Assembly: GCA_016946835.1 (NCBI GenBank) | Contig: JACVTC010000077.1 | Coordinates: 247,501-311,500 of the forward strand | Origin: Neocallimastix lanati (nom. inval.) | Taxonomy: Eukaryota > Neocallimastigomycota > Neocallimastigomycetes > Neocallimastigales > Neocallimastigaceae | DNA length: 64,000 nucleotides | Direction: 5' to 3' | Part shown: piece after piece, positions 24,414 to 36,959 of the stretch | Numbering within the stretch: the stretch's first letter is position 1 | How the letters are laid out: every line of letters starts with the position of its first letter | Translations under genes and position numbers: made by a program | Notes under the pieces: model-generated | The model's database searches: none | The model's input: the letters and a program-made list of their open reading frames with translations, nothing else | Told to the model about the DNA's origin: nothing

Positions 24414-26110
24414 AAGTACTCATAGTAGTAGAATTATGTCTAATATAGTCATTGTCTTCTGAGCTTGTTTTACCATTTTTAGAGAAGGAGCCGATACACC
24501 AAAATAGACCAGTATTAATTAATGTTTGAATTCTGGCCGTTCTAGATTTGTTTGAACCAAGTAAAGGAGAATAATAAATTACTTTACTAATAACAAAGGA
24601 TTGAAGAACTTTCTTCTTGTATGCAATAAGAATAAATTTATTTGAGAAGAAACGTGTAAATGAAAGAAGGGATTTTCTAACTTTAAAATGCATGTGAGAT
24701 ATAATGTGTTCTAGTAAGAAATCATCAGAAAAAGGAATACCAAGATAAATATAACTAGAAACTTTTGGAATAGCATTCATTCCTAAATAGATGGTTGGGT
24801 CACTATAGTATGGAGGAGATTGGAAGTTCATTGGTTTTATAACCATAGTTGTACATTTTTCAATACCAAAAGTCATTTCATTTAAATTAGCCCATTTATG
24901 TACTTTTTTTAATAATTTTTCTAAATTTTTTGCACTTGGAGCAATGAGAACAACATCATTGATGAATAAATTGAATAAGATTGGAAATAATGGACAACCT
25001 TGACGAACACCTCTTTTAATAGGAAATTCATTTGATAACATTGAAGCAAATCGAGCACGTGCTTTAGATGAAGTATATAAATTACATAGAAAATCAAAAC
25101 ATTTACCACGTACTCTTTAATGATATAATTTAGTAAGAATGTTAAAAATAGGAACTGAATCATAAGCTTTTTTAAGATCTAAAATGACTAAATATGTGAA
25201 TTTTCCTTGAAATCTTCTTCTTTGGCAAATTTCTCTAACGGAATGAATAAACTAATGCATTCTTCACGATTGCGAAAACCAAATTGTTCAGGTCTAATGA
25301 AATTGTGTGAGAGTACGTAAGTAGATATTCTATCTGTTATAATTTGAAATGATTTTCAGTCCAACATTAATGAGAGAAATACCTCGATAATTACTACAAT
25401 CTGATAGGTCAACTTTCTTAGGGATTGATACAATATAAGCTGAGTTCCATTTTTTAGGAAAAGACCCATTCCATATTTTATTAAAAATCAATTTAAGACA
25501 CTTTCCAGCAGCAGGATGTGTTTCTAGTAATTCTTCATTGCAAAACAGAGCTTTGTAGAATTCAATCGGGATCCTATCGGGGCCGGGTGCTTTGTTGTTT
25601 TTCATAGATGAAATAGTTTTTTTAATATCGTCAATCGTAATAGGATCGTTGATATTCCAGGTAGAGGATCTAAGACTAATATTCCTTAAAGCATGAATCC
25701 AAAAGTTACGATTAAGGTTGTGACCTGAGGGATCAGAAGCTAGATCTTTATAATATTCAACCAATCTATCTAATTGTTTAGTAGGAGAGATAATATCTTG
25801 ACCAAATTTAGATTTTATGCAAGTAGGGGAGGTAGATGAATACAATGGTTTAGTTTTTCAGATTTATTAAATTGTTCAAGGTAATTATCAACATTTTCAC
25901 AGTTAAAGTAAGGCTTAATATGTTTTTCATGAGACAGTTTTTTATGTAATAAGGACAATGAAAAGTAGAGCCCTTTAAATTTGTTGGAATGAAAGCCTTA
26001 ATATCTTTCCCGATATTATTTGCTGTATTGATAAATTTTTCTACCATTTCATCAGCCGTGAGCGAATTGTAATGAGAGCTTCTTTAATTTTAACCAAGCA
26101 CTCTTAGCAT
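24414..26110 (-). mobile_element. LINE copy L4, RT-bearing, 3' part missing
   Basis: Contains the linker (EKFINTANNIGKDIKAF, 25850-26047), RT fingers (NNKAPGPDRIPIEFYKALF, WNSAYIVSIPKKVDLSDCSNYRGISLIN; 25330-25845), palm (24921-25163 and 24376-25041) and thumb (FGIEKCTTMVIKPMNFQSP). At about 24950 the sequence passes from LFNLFIND directly to VVLIAPS, so the FADD box is deleted. Several frameshifts are present. The C-terminal domain is replaced at 24413 by L5 sequence. Confidence 0.65.
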
Positions 26111-26125
26111 TTTTATTACGAAAAT

Positions 26126-26127
<2 letters not shown>

Positions 26128-26170
<43 letters not shown>

Positions 26171-27300
26171 CAGGGAAGAGAATACACTTCCAAAACTTTA
26201 TTAATTTTATTTTAAAAACACATGTAGGTGAAAAGTACATTTGAAATTAAAAATAAAAAAATTAAAAAATAAAAAAATAAAAAAGCTCGAAAATACTATG
26301 TATTTCGGCAAGTTGTACTATGCGGGAATTTTTCCCTTCCTAACAAATAAAAAAGAAATAAAACCTAGAAGTAACATCTTTAAAATAGATAGTGTGGTGT
26401 CCACTAAACTCTCCCCGGATTCATCATTTATTGAACTACTAGGGCAAGATTCATCCTTCGTAGAAATAGATGCTGATCCTGTATTATCATTATGCCTAAT
26501 CAGTACGACGTCGACGCTCTTGGATAAGTTTGGTATTTTGCAATACCTATCAAATAATAGCTCAAACGAACTACATATGATAGGTATCGCACTTGTTAAG
26601 AATTCCGCCAAGCCCACAATTTTTGGAACAGGTGACTCAGATGAACCTTTGAAAAGTAGTTCATTTAATTGTCTCTGTTCCCCACTATACATCGAAATGT
26701 AGCTCATTTAAAACTAAAGTCCCACCAAGAAGGAACAAATATATATAATGATTGATATAATCTTCAAAATTAGAAATAGAATCATAGGAAGAAAGAGGAT
26801 TAAACGCTCTAATCTTCCTAAGGAATAAAACATAGAGATCATCGATGAAATTTAAAGAATTCCATCTAAAAGATGCAAGAGCATCGCATTTAAAAATCCA
26901 ATGTTCAAAAGATTGTTTATCTTCGCCACAACAGGGGCAAGACTTGGGACAATCTTCTGAAACTCTACCCATTCTAATAGCAATAGTAGTATTGTATTTA
27001 TAACCACAGCGTAAACGTATAATCCACGAAAACCCTAAGTTGAATTGGGGATATTTTAAGCTAAGCATAATTATAGCTTTATTGTTTGAGAACTTATTAC
27101 AATCGTAATTTTGACCTTTAATACCTTGAAATTTGGAAACTGATTTCCAGTAACGTTCTAAAATATCGTCATATTTTTCACATTTATATTCTTTGATTTT
27201 TTTATACAGTGTTCTTGATTCTTTAATCCAGGAATAATGATGCATTTTGGGAATACGAAAATCATTACATGCAGATTCTATTGACTTATGAAATTGTTTT
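26128..27300 (-). mobile_element. LINE copy L3, 5'-truncated
   Basis: Poly(A) (T run about 26130-26167), the conserved 3' end complementary to AGACAGGGAAGAGAATACAC, and AATAAA. Two ORF pieces (26318-26707 and 26685-27245) overlap through a frameshift near 26690. They encode the C-terminal third of the LINE ORF, including the Cys/His motif CPCCGEDKQSFEHWIFKC (about 26890-26945). Very similar to the copy at 27484-29060. Confidence 0.75.
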
Positions 27301-27317
27301 GATTTAATAGAAAATTT

Positions 27318-27371
<54 letters not shown>

Positions 27372-27480
27372 CAGGGAAGAGAATACACTTCCAAAACTTT
27401 ATTAAATTTTATTTTAAAAAATACATGTAGGTGAAAAGTACATTAGAAATTAAAAATAAAAAATTAAAAAATAAAAAAAT

Positions 27481-27481
<1 letters not shown>
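27318..27481 (-). mobile_element. LINE 3'-UTR stub L2
   Basis: A T run to 27368, then the conserved LINE 3' end and about 110 bp of 3' UTR, cut off where the poly(A) of the next copy begins (about 27482). A severely 5'-truncated insertion. Confidence 0.7.
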
Positions 27482-27483
<2 letters not shown>

Positions 27484-27526
<43 letters not shown>

Positions 27527-29060
27527 CAGGGAAGAGAATACACTTCCAAAACTTTATTAAGTTTTTATTAAAAAATACATGTAGGTGAAAAAGTACATTT
27601 AAAATTAAAAAAAAAAAAATAAAAAGTTAAAAAATTAAAAAATAAAAAGCTCAAAAATACTATGTATTTTGGCAAGTTGTACTATGCGGGAATTTTTCCC
27701 TTCCTATCAAATAAAAAAGAAATAAAACCTAGAAGTAACATCTTTAAAATAGATAGTGTGGTGTCCACTAAACTCTCCCCGGACTCATCATTTATTGAAC
27801 TACTAGGGAGAGATTCATCCTTCGTAGCAATAGATGACGATCCTGTATTATCATTATGCCTTATCAGTACGACGTCGACGCTCTTGGATAAGTTTGGTAT
27901 TTTGCAATACCTATCAAATAATAGCTCAAACGAACTACTAATGATAGGTATTGCACTTGTTAAGAATTCCGCCAAGCCCACAATTTTTGGAACAGGTGAC
28001 TCAGATGAACCTTTGAAAAGTAGTTCATTTAATTGTCTCTGTTCCCCACTATCGAAATGTAGCTCATTTAAAACTAAAGTCCCACCAAGAAGGAACAAGT
28101 ATATATAATGATTGATATAATCTTCAAAATTAGAAATAGAGTCATAGGAAGAAAGAGGATTAAACGCTCTAATCTTCCTAAGGAATAAAACATAGAGATC
28201 ATCGATGAAATTTAAAGAATTCCATCTAAAAGATGCAAGAGCATCGCATTTAAAAATCCAATGTTCAAAAGATTGTTTATCTTCGCCACAACAGGGGCAA
28301 TACTTGGGACAATCTTCTGAAACTCTACCCATTCTAATAGCAATAGTAGTATTGTATTTATAACCACAGCGTAAACGTATAATCCACGAAAACCCTAAGT
28401 TGAATTGGGGATATTTTAAACTAAGCATAATTATAGCTTTATTGTTTGAGAACTTATTACGATCGTAATTTTGACCTTTAATACCTTGAAATTTGGCAAC
28501 TGATTTCCAGTAACGTTCTAAAATATCGTCATATTTTTCACATTTATATTTTTTGATTTTTTTATACAGTGTTCTAGATTCTTTAGTCCAGGAATAATGA
28601 TGCATTTTGGGAATAGATTTAATAAGATCCTTTATAATACAGTTTGATTTACTCCATTTTGCAAATGATTTAATCTGTAAGGCTGCGCAGACACCAGCAA
28701 TAGGAGGAATGCTTAGATCTCGAGATAAAGCATAAGTACTCATAGTAGAATTATGTCTAATATAGTCATTGTCTTCTGAACTTGTTTTACCATTTTTAGA
28801 GAAGGAGCCGATACACCAAAATAGACCAGTATTAATTAATGTTTGAATTCTGGCCGTTCTGGATTTGTTTGAACCAAGTAAAGGAGAATAATAAATTACT
28901 TTACTAATAACAAAGGATTGAAGAACTTTTTTCTTGTATGCAATAGGGATAAGTTTAATTGAGAAGAAATGTGTAAATGAAAGAAGGGATTTTCTAACTT
29001 TAAAATGCATGTGAGATATAATGTGTTCTAGTAAGAGATCATCAGAAAAAGGAATAACCT
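27484..29060 (-). mobile_element. LINE copy L1, longest intact C-terminal ORF
   Basis: Poly(A) (T run about 27484-27523), conserved 3' end, AATAAA, 3' UTR, then a 464-aa open frame (27682-29076). Its order: thumb (HMHFKVRKSLLSFTHFFS, SKVIYYSPLLGSNKSRTARI), linker, a WIIRLRCGYKYN block, the C-terminal Cys/His motif CPKYCPCCGEDKQSFEHWIFKC, and a variable tail with SVDVVLIRH. No RT catalytic core remains. The first residues are fused in frame to the fragment at 29059 on. Confidence 0.75.
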
Positions 29061-29245
29061 TTGAAAAGTAGTTCATTCAATTGTCTCTGTTCCCCACTAT
29101 CGAAATGTAGCTCATTTAAAACTAAAGTCCCACCAAGAAGGAACAAGTATAAATAATGAATGATAGAAAATTTAATTGACCTGACTTTAGCACATATTTT
29201 TTTATATTCACATAACTCCAATAAAGTTCTCTATTAATAAAATAC
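29059..29245 (-). pseudogene. LINE fragments fused upstream of L1
   Basis: Bases 29059-29163 repeat the C-terminal coding segment found at 28008-28112. A short piece near 29209-29245 matches the RT thumb region of the L5 subfamily (compare 24088-24115). Debris of older copies. Confidence 0.55.
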
Positions 29246-29917
29246 TAACACCATATCAAAGAAAAAATTTCATATTATTTAATTTTTTTTCAATTTTTCT
29301 ATATTTATTTTTTTATTTTTTATTTATTTTTATATTTCCCAGTTACATGAGGAAAGTCAATAAATATTAATATAATAAAAAGATAATAATAAAATAATTT
29401 TTTATAAGATATAATTTATAATTCTTTTTTTTCTTTATCATTTCATGCATACTACAAGTTAATCTACCAGTTTATTCTCATTTATCATTTTAATTCCTTA
29501 CTATAGATCAATTAAATAATAACTTTTTATATTATAAGTAATTTTTTCTTTATTTAAAAATAAATAATAATTAAATAAAAGAAAGATAATTATAACATTT
29601 ATTAATACTATTTTTTCACTATTAAAAAAACTAAAAGAATAGTAACATTTCTTTTTTTTCTTAATAATAAAAATTAAATATAAATAAAAAAAGAATAAAA
29701 TAACATCTATATTTACATATAATTTTTTTTTTTTTTTTTTGAAATAAAAATAATTATTTATTAAAGTTTCCGATTTTTATATATTTAAACTATTAGTAAA
29801 ATAGCCATGTAGTTCTTTTTTTTTTATTAATAAATAAATTTAGATAATTTATTATTTAAAAATAACTTTATAAATGTTTTACAAATAATAATGGATAAAA
29901 CATTAAATTTAACAATT
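29246..29917. other. AT-rich gene-less stretch, 3' side of RPL15
   Basis: No coding texture. The end nearest 29917 must contain the RPL15 3' UTR. Confidence 0.5.
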
Positions 29918-30851
29918 TTAACGGTAACGACGTAAGGAAGTAGTGTTTTGCTTCTTCCAGGTAGCTCTTCTTCCAGATCCAGACGTATTGTTGTATCTAT
30001 GACCCTTTTGGTGACCTCTTGACTTCTTGCCAGTGGAAGTAAGACCACGGGCTTCACGATGCTTGTGAACTGGGTTAACAATCCAGTTAATACGTGCATC
30101 ACGACGAATAGCCTTATGAGAAGGATCAACAAGAATAACTTCATAATATTTATAAGTGGCGTCTTCATTAACCCAGTAGGAATTTAAGACGCGAAGATTA
30201 CCACACTTACGTGCAACACGTTCTTCAGCAGTAGCACGAGTAGAACGTTGGTATTTAAGTTCAGCAATACCTTGGTGAACTGGCTTACCGTAAACAATAC
30301 CCTTTGGGTTTGGTCTCTTACGACCACCACGACGGACACGAATTCTGTAAATAACGTAACCTTGTTTGGCCTTGTAACCTAAACGACGAGCTTTATCAGG
30401 TCTAGAAGGACGACTGGCACGGTGAATAACATTCAATTGTCTGTATTCCCAGCAACGAACTCTACCTAAAAATCCAAGAACATCGGATTGTTTTCTCTTG
30501 TATAATTCTTCAATATACTTGTATGCTATTTAAAATTATATATTTATGAAAAAAATTGATTAATAAGTCAATTTTAAAATTTGGTCATCGATCTTATCCA
30601 CAGTGAATTCAAATTACAATAATAATTACATTATATAAAACTTTTATAAAGTCTTAATATAATTATTATTCTTATTTATTATTAATTAATAATAAATAAA
30701 TTTTAAAATTTTTATTATTATATTATAATTTTTAATCATTATCAATATAATAATAGTAACTTGAATTATATTTTAAAACTGTGAAGGATCTAAATAATAA
30801 TCGACTATATTATACAATTTTTATGATTTTATTTTTCTACTAACCACCCAT
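29918..30851 (-). CDS. RPL15: 60S ribosomal protein eL15
   Basis: Structural protein of the cytosolic large ribosomal subunit that binds 28S rRNA. Exon 2 (29918-30525) reads [60 protein letters not shown], ending in TTSLRRYR, the eL15 sequence throughout. The first two codons lie in a 7-nt exon (30845-30851, ATGGGTG) separated by a 319-bp GT...AG intron; splicing restores MG-A-YKYIEE. The total is 204 residues, the usual eL15 length. A shorter reading from the ATG at 30436 starts inside the conserved protein and is wrong. It is divergent to the HIT zinc-finger gene. Confidence 0.97.
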
Positions 30852-31341
30852 GATCTATTTATTTATTTTTTAGTGTTTTTATTATATTATAAATTATTTT
30901 ATATATAAATATTTTATTAATGAATAAACAATATTTTATATATTTAAAAATATATATTTTTGATAATTAGTGTATATACTTTTTAATAAATAATTTAATA
31001 AAATTATTACTTTTACTATAAATCTATTTATATTTTTTACCTTATAATTTATTTATCAAAATGTAAAAGGAGGAATTAAGGAACTTCGTACTTACAGATT
31101 TTATTTAACAAAAAAAAATTTTTTATTTTTTTAAAAAATGATTGGTTAGATTTAATATAATAATTTAATATTATATAAAAAAAAACTTTAAATTTTTTTT
31201 ATAATATAATAAATGAGTAAATATATATTTAATATAATAATTATATAATTATAATTTAAATCTCATTAATTTAATTATAAATTATAATTAATAATAATAC
31301 TTTTTTTTTTTAAAAAATATCCTAATTAATATATAATAAAA
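30852..31341. other. Shared upstream region of RPL15 and the HIT zinc-finger gene
   Basis: 490 bp of A/T-rich sequence between two divergent genes, so it should hold both promoters. No specific box stands out. Confidence 0.5.
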
Positions 31342-31609
31342 ATGAATAAAAAAATATGTAAAGTTTGTAATGAAAATGAATCGAAATATAAATGTCCAAA
31401 GTGTCTTTTACCATAGTAATTATATATTATAACCATTAAAAATAACTATAAAATTAATTTATTTTAATTTATATATTCATAAAAATTATGAAATTATGTA
31501 TATTTCTCTTTTTTTCTTATTACTATTATTATTAACAATGGATATAGCTGCTCTCTAGCTTGTTATAAAAAACATAAAGGTAAAAATGAAATAACTTATT
31601 TTCTTTTAT

Positions 31610-31644
<35 letters not shown>

Positions 31645-32329
31645 GATAAATACTTAAAGTTTATTAGCAAATTATTAATAATGAATAATATATTTGTTAT
31701 ACATTTCATTTATTCATTTTATTTATTCAAAAAAGAAATTCCATGTGAAAAGAAAGATAAAGTGCCAATTAAAATTGAACCTGAGAAAAAAGAAGGTAAG
31801 AAATTTATGATATATAATTAAGAAATATTCATATACTGATTTATCAAAAATGATAAAAATTTAGTTTCATTTGTTTATTATTTTTTTTAAAAATATTTTT
31901 AATAGAAAAAAAGGATGAGGAAGAAGACGAGTATTTAACGAAAGTTTCAAAAGAAAAATTAAAATTATTAGGTATTTATAATATATCTATAATAAAAATA
32001 ATAACAATAATTCAACTTATATATATATATATATATATATTTATAAGTCTTTACATAATATTGATTAAAAAATTAAAAAATATTAATTTTAAAATTTTTT
32101 GAAATTTCATTTAATTTTTAATATTAAAGGACAATCAAAAGAAATAAAGGATTTATTACAATATGAACAATTACGAACTTTATTAAAAGAAATTGATGCT
32201 TCTTCAAAGCCTGAACAATTATACGATCAAGCATTTCAAAATATGCCGCTTTTTAAAGAATTTGTAGATAAGTCTTTATCTATAATAGATGACGAAGAAG
32301 AAAATAATTCAAATAAAATGCAAATATAA
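31342..32329 (+). CDS. HIT-type zinc-finger protein, ZNHIT3/Hit1-like
   Basis: Five exons: 31342-31415, 31548-31579, 31736-31795, 31906-31971 and 32130-32329, all GT...AG, phases closing to 143 residues. The N-terminal HIT finger reads CKVCNENESKYKCPKC...YCSLACYKKHK, spread over the first two exons. An acidic/Lys-rich linker leads to the C-terminal block KLKLLGQSKEIKDLLQYEQL, RTLLKEIDASSKPEQLYDQA, which is typical of ZNHIT3/Hit1. Family members help assemble box C/D snoRNPs with the NUFIP1/Rsa1 module. The length matches the family (about 155 in human). Convergent with the MARCH-like gene. Confidence 0.9.
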
Positions 32330-32775
32330 TATCAAATGTTCATAATAATATTTTTTTTTTGTTACAAAAATTAAAGTTATTTCAATTATATTTATCACAT
32401 ACTTTATTTTTAATAACAAAAGCATTAAACTTTATTTAATTAACAACTATTATATATATCTTTAAATAAATTTCATTAAGAAATAATTAAATTTATTAAA
32501 AAAAAAAAAAAAAAAAGTATAATAAAAATATTCCTATCAAAATTATATATAAATTAAATTTTTATTATTCATATATCCTTTTAAATTTAGATATATTATT
32601 TTTGTAAATATTTATATATACATATATTTATATCTATTTATTAAAAAAAAAATTAATATTACAATAATAATAGTTATAATAAAATAGAATATTACATAGA
32701 AAAAAAATAATTTAATAGTACTATGTAAAAATAAAATAAATATATTTAAAATTTAAAACTTTTTTTTTTTTATTA
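32330..32775. other. Convergent intergenic region
   Basis: 446 bp between the 3' ends of the HIT-finger and MARCH-like genes, A/T-rich with a poly-A run at about 32498-32516. It should contain both 3' UTRs. Confidence 0.5.
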
Positions 32776-34856
32776 TTAATTAATTGAAGTATAATTATTT
32801 AACTTTTTTGAAATATCTTGATGATTTAAAACTATCAATTTTTGTTTTTCTATATTTTTAGAATAATGATAATATAAATGGCAAATATCTGAAAACGAGC
32901 TGGTAATAATAATACCAAAAGTTGTATATATTAATGGATTGGTTTTAAATTTGTTTAATATATCAATACTTTCAACTTGATACAAATGGAAATTTTTTAA
33001 TAATAGTTGAATTACTAATACAGACCAATGTATTAGTCTTCCAATGATTAAAGCTATAACTGGTAATGATAAAGTTTTTATTACTAAGTTTTTAACATGA
33101 CTACTCACGTTGGTAATATTTATTGTTAAATAAGCTTCTTTAGTTCTGCGATTATTCAAATTTTGATAATTTTGTGCATTATTTTGTGCATTATTTTGTG
33201 CATTATTTTGTGCATTATTTTGAACATTATTTCGAGTATTATTTTGAGTATTATTTTTAGTATTATTGGAAATATTATTATTTTGAACTTTATTATTTTG
33301 AACTTTATTTGACTCACTACTTTGATTATTATTTTCATTCATGTTAAAATTATTATTATTAGTGTTGCTATTCTCACTGACGCTAGCATTATTATTATCA
33401 TTTTTGATATTAGTAATAAATGATTCTTGGGAATCAATTTGCTCAAGTGGTGAAAATAAATTATTTTTTCTATTTGTTTTTGAAGATAATGGTAATGAGT
33501 TAGAAATATCTTTAGAAGAAGACTCGTAAGATGATGATGGTTTATTTAAAGATTCATATGATAAGTCGAGTGCCTTACTTTTCATTTTTTTATCTTTAAT
33601 TGGGGATAAATTATTAGGTTTATTTAGTGGCGTATTAGTAGTCAATTTGGTATAAAGATATTTTTGTTTATTTAAAATTTTCATAAAATTATTTTCTTTA
33701 TTAGAAAGAATATTTTTAAGTGAATTTTTTAATTTATCATCAATATTACTATCGATTTTTTCACTATATTTTTTATTTCTAGGTGACTTTAATAAATACT
33801 GGAAGGAAGTATAATTATTACTATCAAAAATATTATTAATCGAAATACTTTTATTTGATACTATTTTATTAAAATCATTGTTTACATCATTTACATAGCC
33901 CCTATTTTTTAAGAAATTTCTTCTTAAATAAGGTGGTAAAGACTGACATTTCTTATGATGTCTAACATGTTTATTCTCTTCACTTAAATTACTAAATCTT
34001 CTATTAAATTCATTAGCACCATGAATATTATTATAATTACTATTGATGTTCATATTCACTGTTGATATACTTAAATTAGTATTTAAATTATTTATGTTGA
34101 TATTAATATTATTATTATTATTCATTTCATTTGCATCATTATTATTTACTACATTATTGTTATTATTATTTCCATTATTTCCATTATTTCCATTATTTCC
34201 ATTATTTATATTATTTATATTATTTATATTATTTATATTATTTATATTATTTGCTTCATTTTGTTGTCTACGATGATTGGCATTTCTGTTGTTTAATAAT
34301 AAATGAAGTATTTTACTTTTTATTACAGCTAATAAAATAATTGCTTTTTCATATTCAACATAAAGAATTTGTGGATTCGCTTGTATTGGATTTTGAGTTT
34401 CTTCTAAAATATGAATCTTTAAAGTAAATGACGAAGGAGAAATAAAATTTTCATTTATATGTACTCTAGCATTTGGAAAAGATACAGATTTTGATAATTT
34501 CTTTAAACGTCTTTGTTCTTTAGCTTTTTCATCATTTCTTAAACCAAGATTAAGTTTTAAGGTATAAATATTATTTAAAATTAATCTTATTCCAGAAGAG
34601 AAGAAGTCACATGAATAAGCATATAATAGAATCATCGTAATCATTATTTCTTTATTAGAAGTAAAATGCATTATAGCAGCACTAATTAAAAATGAAAATT
34701 CCCACGGTATGAATAACATTGCTATTATTAATATTATTAATAATTAATTAGTATATAATATTCAAAATAATATAATTTATTACAAATATTTATACAATAA
34801 ATTTGACTGGAAAAATAAAAATTGAATAAAATAAAATAAAATAAAATAAATTAAAA

Positions 34857-34903
<47 letters not shown>

Positions 34904-35825
34904 AAAAAAAAAAATAAAATAAAATAAAATAAAATAAAATAAAATAAAAATAAAAATAAAAACATACAAATTAAGGTAATTGGGAAACATCTAAACAAAA
35001 ATTCTTGTAATTTTATATTTTTACTTAATTTTTCATCCTGAAATTCATTTTCAAACATTGAAGTTAAAATTAATTTTCTTTTATAATTTTCAAAATAAAT
35101 TTATAATAATATCATACAAATATAAAATTAATATTTTATATAATTTTATTTTATTTTTTAAAAAAATTAATAATAATTTTAAATAAAAAATAAAAAATAA
35201 AAAAAATATTATTAAAAAAATTACCCATAAAAATAACTAAATTCCCATATACAATAACTAATACAAATATATTTAGCAATAAATGGTATATATTGTAATA
35301 AATTATTCGTTTTATCAACTATATAAATACAAAATTGTTGTAATAAAGTCTTTTTTGGAACTAATATTGTGTATGATGTTTGACAACTAGGACAACAAAG
35401 TTTATTTTTTTGGTCCATATCTCTTTTTAATTTTATCCAATTTATTAAACATTCTTCATGCTTAAATTATACAAATTTATTAAATAAAATTAATAATTAA
35501 AATAATAATTTTTAATATTATGTAAATAAATCTCTTAATGATATAAAAAAAATTATAAATTTAAATATATTTAATATTTACAACTTTTTGAAGTAATAAA
35601 AAAAAAAAAAAAATTACTTACTACATATTGGGTTGAACCTTTACAGCAACATGGAGTTAACCATTTTTCATTTGGATCAACAAGGTCTGGTATTCCAGAT
35701 ATTGGATTAATTTCATCTTTAAATTCATTTTGAAGGCAAATCCAACATTGACGATTATCCAATTCTAATTTTGCTTTAGTTCTTGAATTTATTAAATTAC
35801 TATTATTACTACTATTGTTATCCAT
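32776..35825 (-). CDS. RING-CH membrane E3 ubiquitin ligase, MARCH5-like, with Asn-rich insertion
   Basis: Four exons, in order 35825-35622, 35460-35225, 35077-34968 and 34721-32776, phases closing to 831 residues. The RING-CH domain is CWICLQ ... WLTPCCCKGSTQYV-HEECLINW ... CCPSCQTSY, with the exon 1/2 junction at YV|HEEC. Hydrophobic segments follow (FIAKYICISYCIWEFSYFY, LFRCFPITLI, LFIPWEFSFLISAAIM), then, near the C-terminus, LVIKTLSLPVIALIIGRLIH and TTFGIIITSSFSDICHLYY. Layout and spacing match MARCH5 (MITOL), a four-span ligase of the mitochondrial outer membrane and ER, but that family is about 280 residues long. Here roughly 400 residues of Asn/Ser-rich sequence (about 34310-33140), including GNN and QNNA repeats, separate the two membrane pairs. 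The target membrane is inferred. Confidence 0.88.
33150..33215. repeat. Coding 12-bp minisatellite (Ala-Gln-Asn-Asn)
   Basis: Four to five copies of TTATTTTGTGCA, encoding (AQNN)n on the minus strand inside the insertion of the MARCH-like gene. A second coding repeat (TTTCCATTA, then TTTATATTA units, about 34170-34250) encodes GNN and INN repeats. Confidence 0.8.
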
Positions 35826-35840
35826 TACGTATTATTTATG

Positions 35841-35881
<41 letters not shown>

Positions 35882-36862
35882 TTAATAATAATAATTATTA
35901 TACAAAAAGGAAAAAGTAAAACACTATTGAATATACTAATACGTTATTTTAGTTTTTTATTTATCTGTTTGTAAAAGTTATAAAAAAAATAATATAAAAT
36001 TATTATAATAAAAATAAAAAAAAAAATAAAAATACAATCTTTATCTTATTGTATTGATTTTTTTATTTAGAACAAAAAAATGAATAAAATAAAATAAAAT
36101 AAAATATTATTAAATTATATATTAAAATAGTAAGAATAAAAGATTTAGAATTTTAAAATAGTAAGAATAAAAGATTTAGAATTTTAACAATAATAATAAT
36201 TATTATTATTATAATTTAAATTATTCTTTTACTCATTATATATTATTATATACTAAAAAGAAAATTATTAAATATTTTAAAAATTAATACACAAGTTATA
36301 TTAAAACTTTTACAATTTCATAGATAAGATGTAATAGGTATTATATAAATAAAATCAAAATATCACAAAAAAATAAATAAATAAAAAACCGATACAAAAC
36401 TATTATAAATATAATAAATATATATATCAAAATTTATTTATTATATTAAATTATTTACTACTTTTTCTATGGTTTTCATAATAATACTTTTATTCTATTT
36501 TATAATTTCATATAAATTTAATTTATAAATAATAAATAAAATAGTACATATATAAAGAAAAAATAATACTACTTTAAAATAAAAACGGGAAAAATTATGT
36601 TTAAAATGAAAAAAATAAAAAAAAAAAAATAAAAAAAAAAAAAAAAAAAGTCTATTATTATATAAAAATATATAATATATACATATATTCATTTTATTAT
36701 TTAATTATTAATTTTTAATAAAATTATGGTTTAGAGTTTTCTGATAGTGGCTATGATTTTTTGTTGAATATCTTTTCTTAAACCTTGAAACTAATTAAAA
36801 ATATATATATATATTCAACATTTTATATTTATTACTATTTACATATAATTTATTTAAAGCAT

Positions 36863-36959
<97 letters not shown>

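Noticed and set aside
27662-28108. Plus-strand frames of 148-153 aa in the LINE cluster (also 26241-26702)
   Set aside because: Mirror frames of the LINE C-terminal ORF, whose minus-strand reading has the Cys/His motif and is conserved between copies.
29827-30168. 113-aa minus-strand frame overlapping RPL15
   Set aside because: A different frame of the RPL15 exon; eL15 is unambiguous in the other frame.
33341-34340. Leu/Tyr-rich plus-strand frames
   Set aside because: Antisense shadows of the Asn-rich insertion of the MARCH-like gene.
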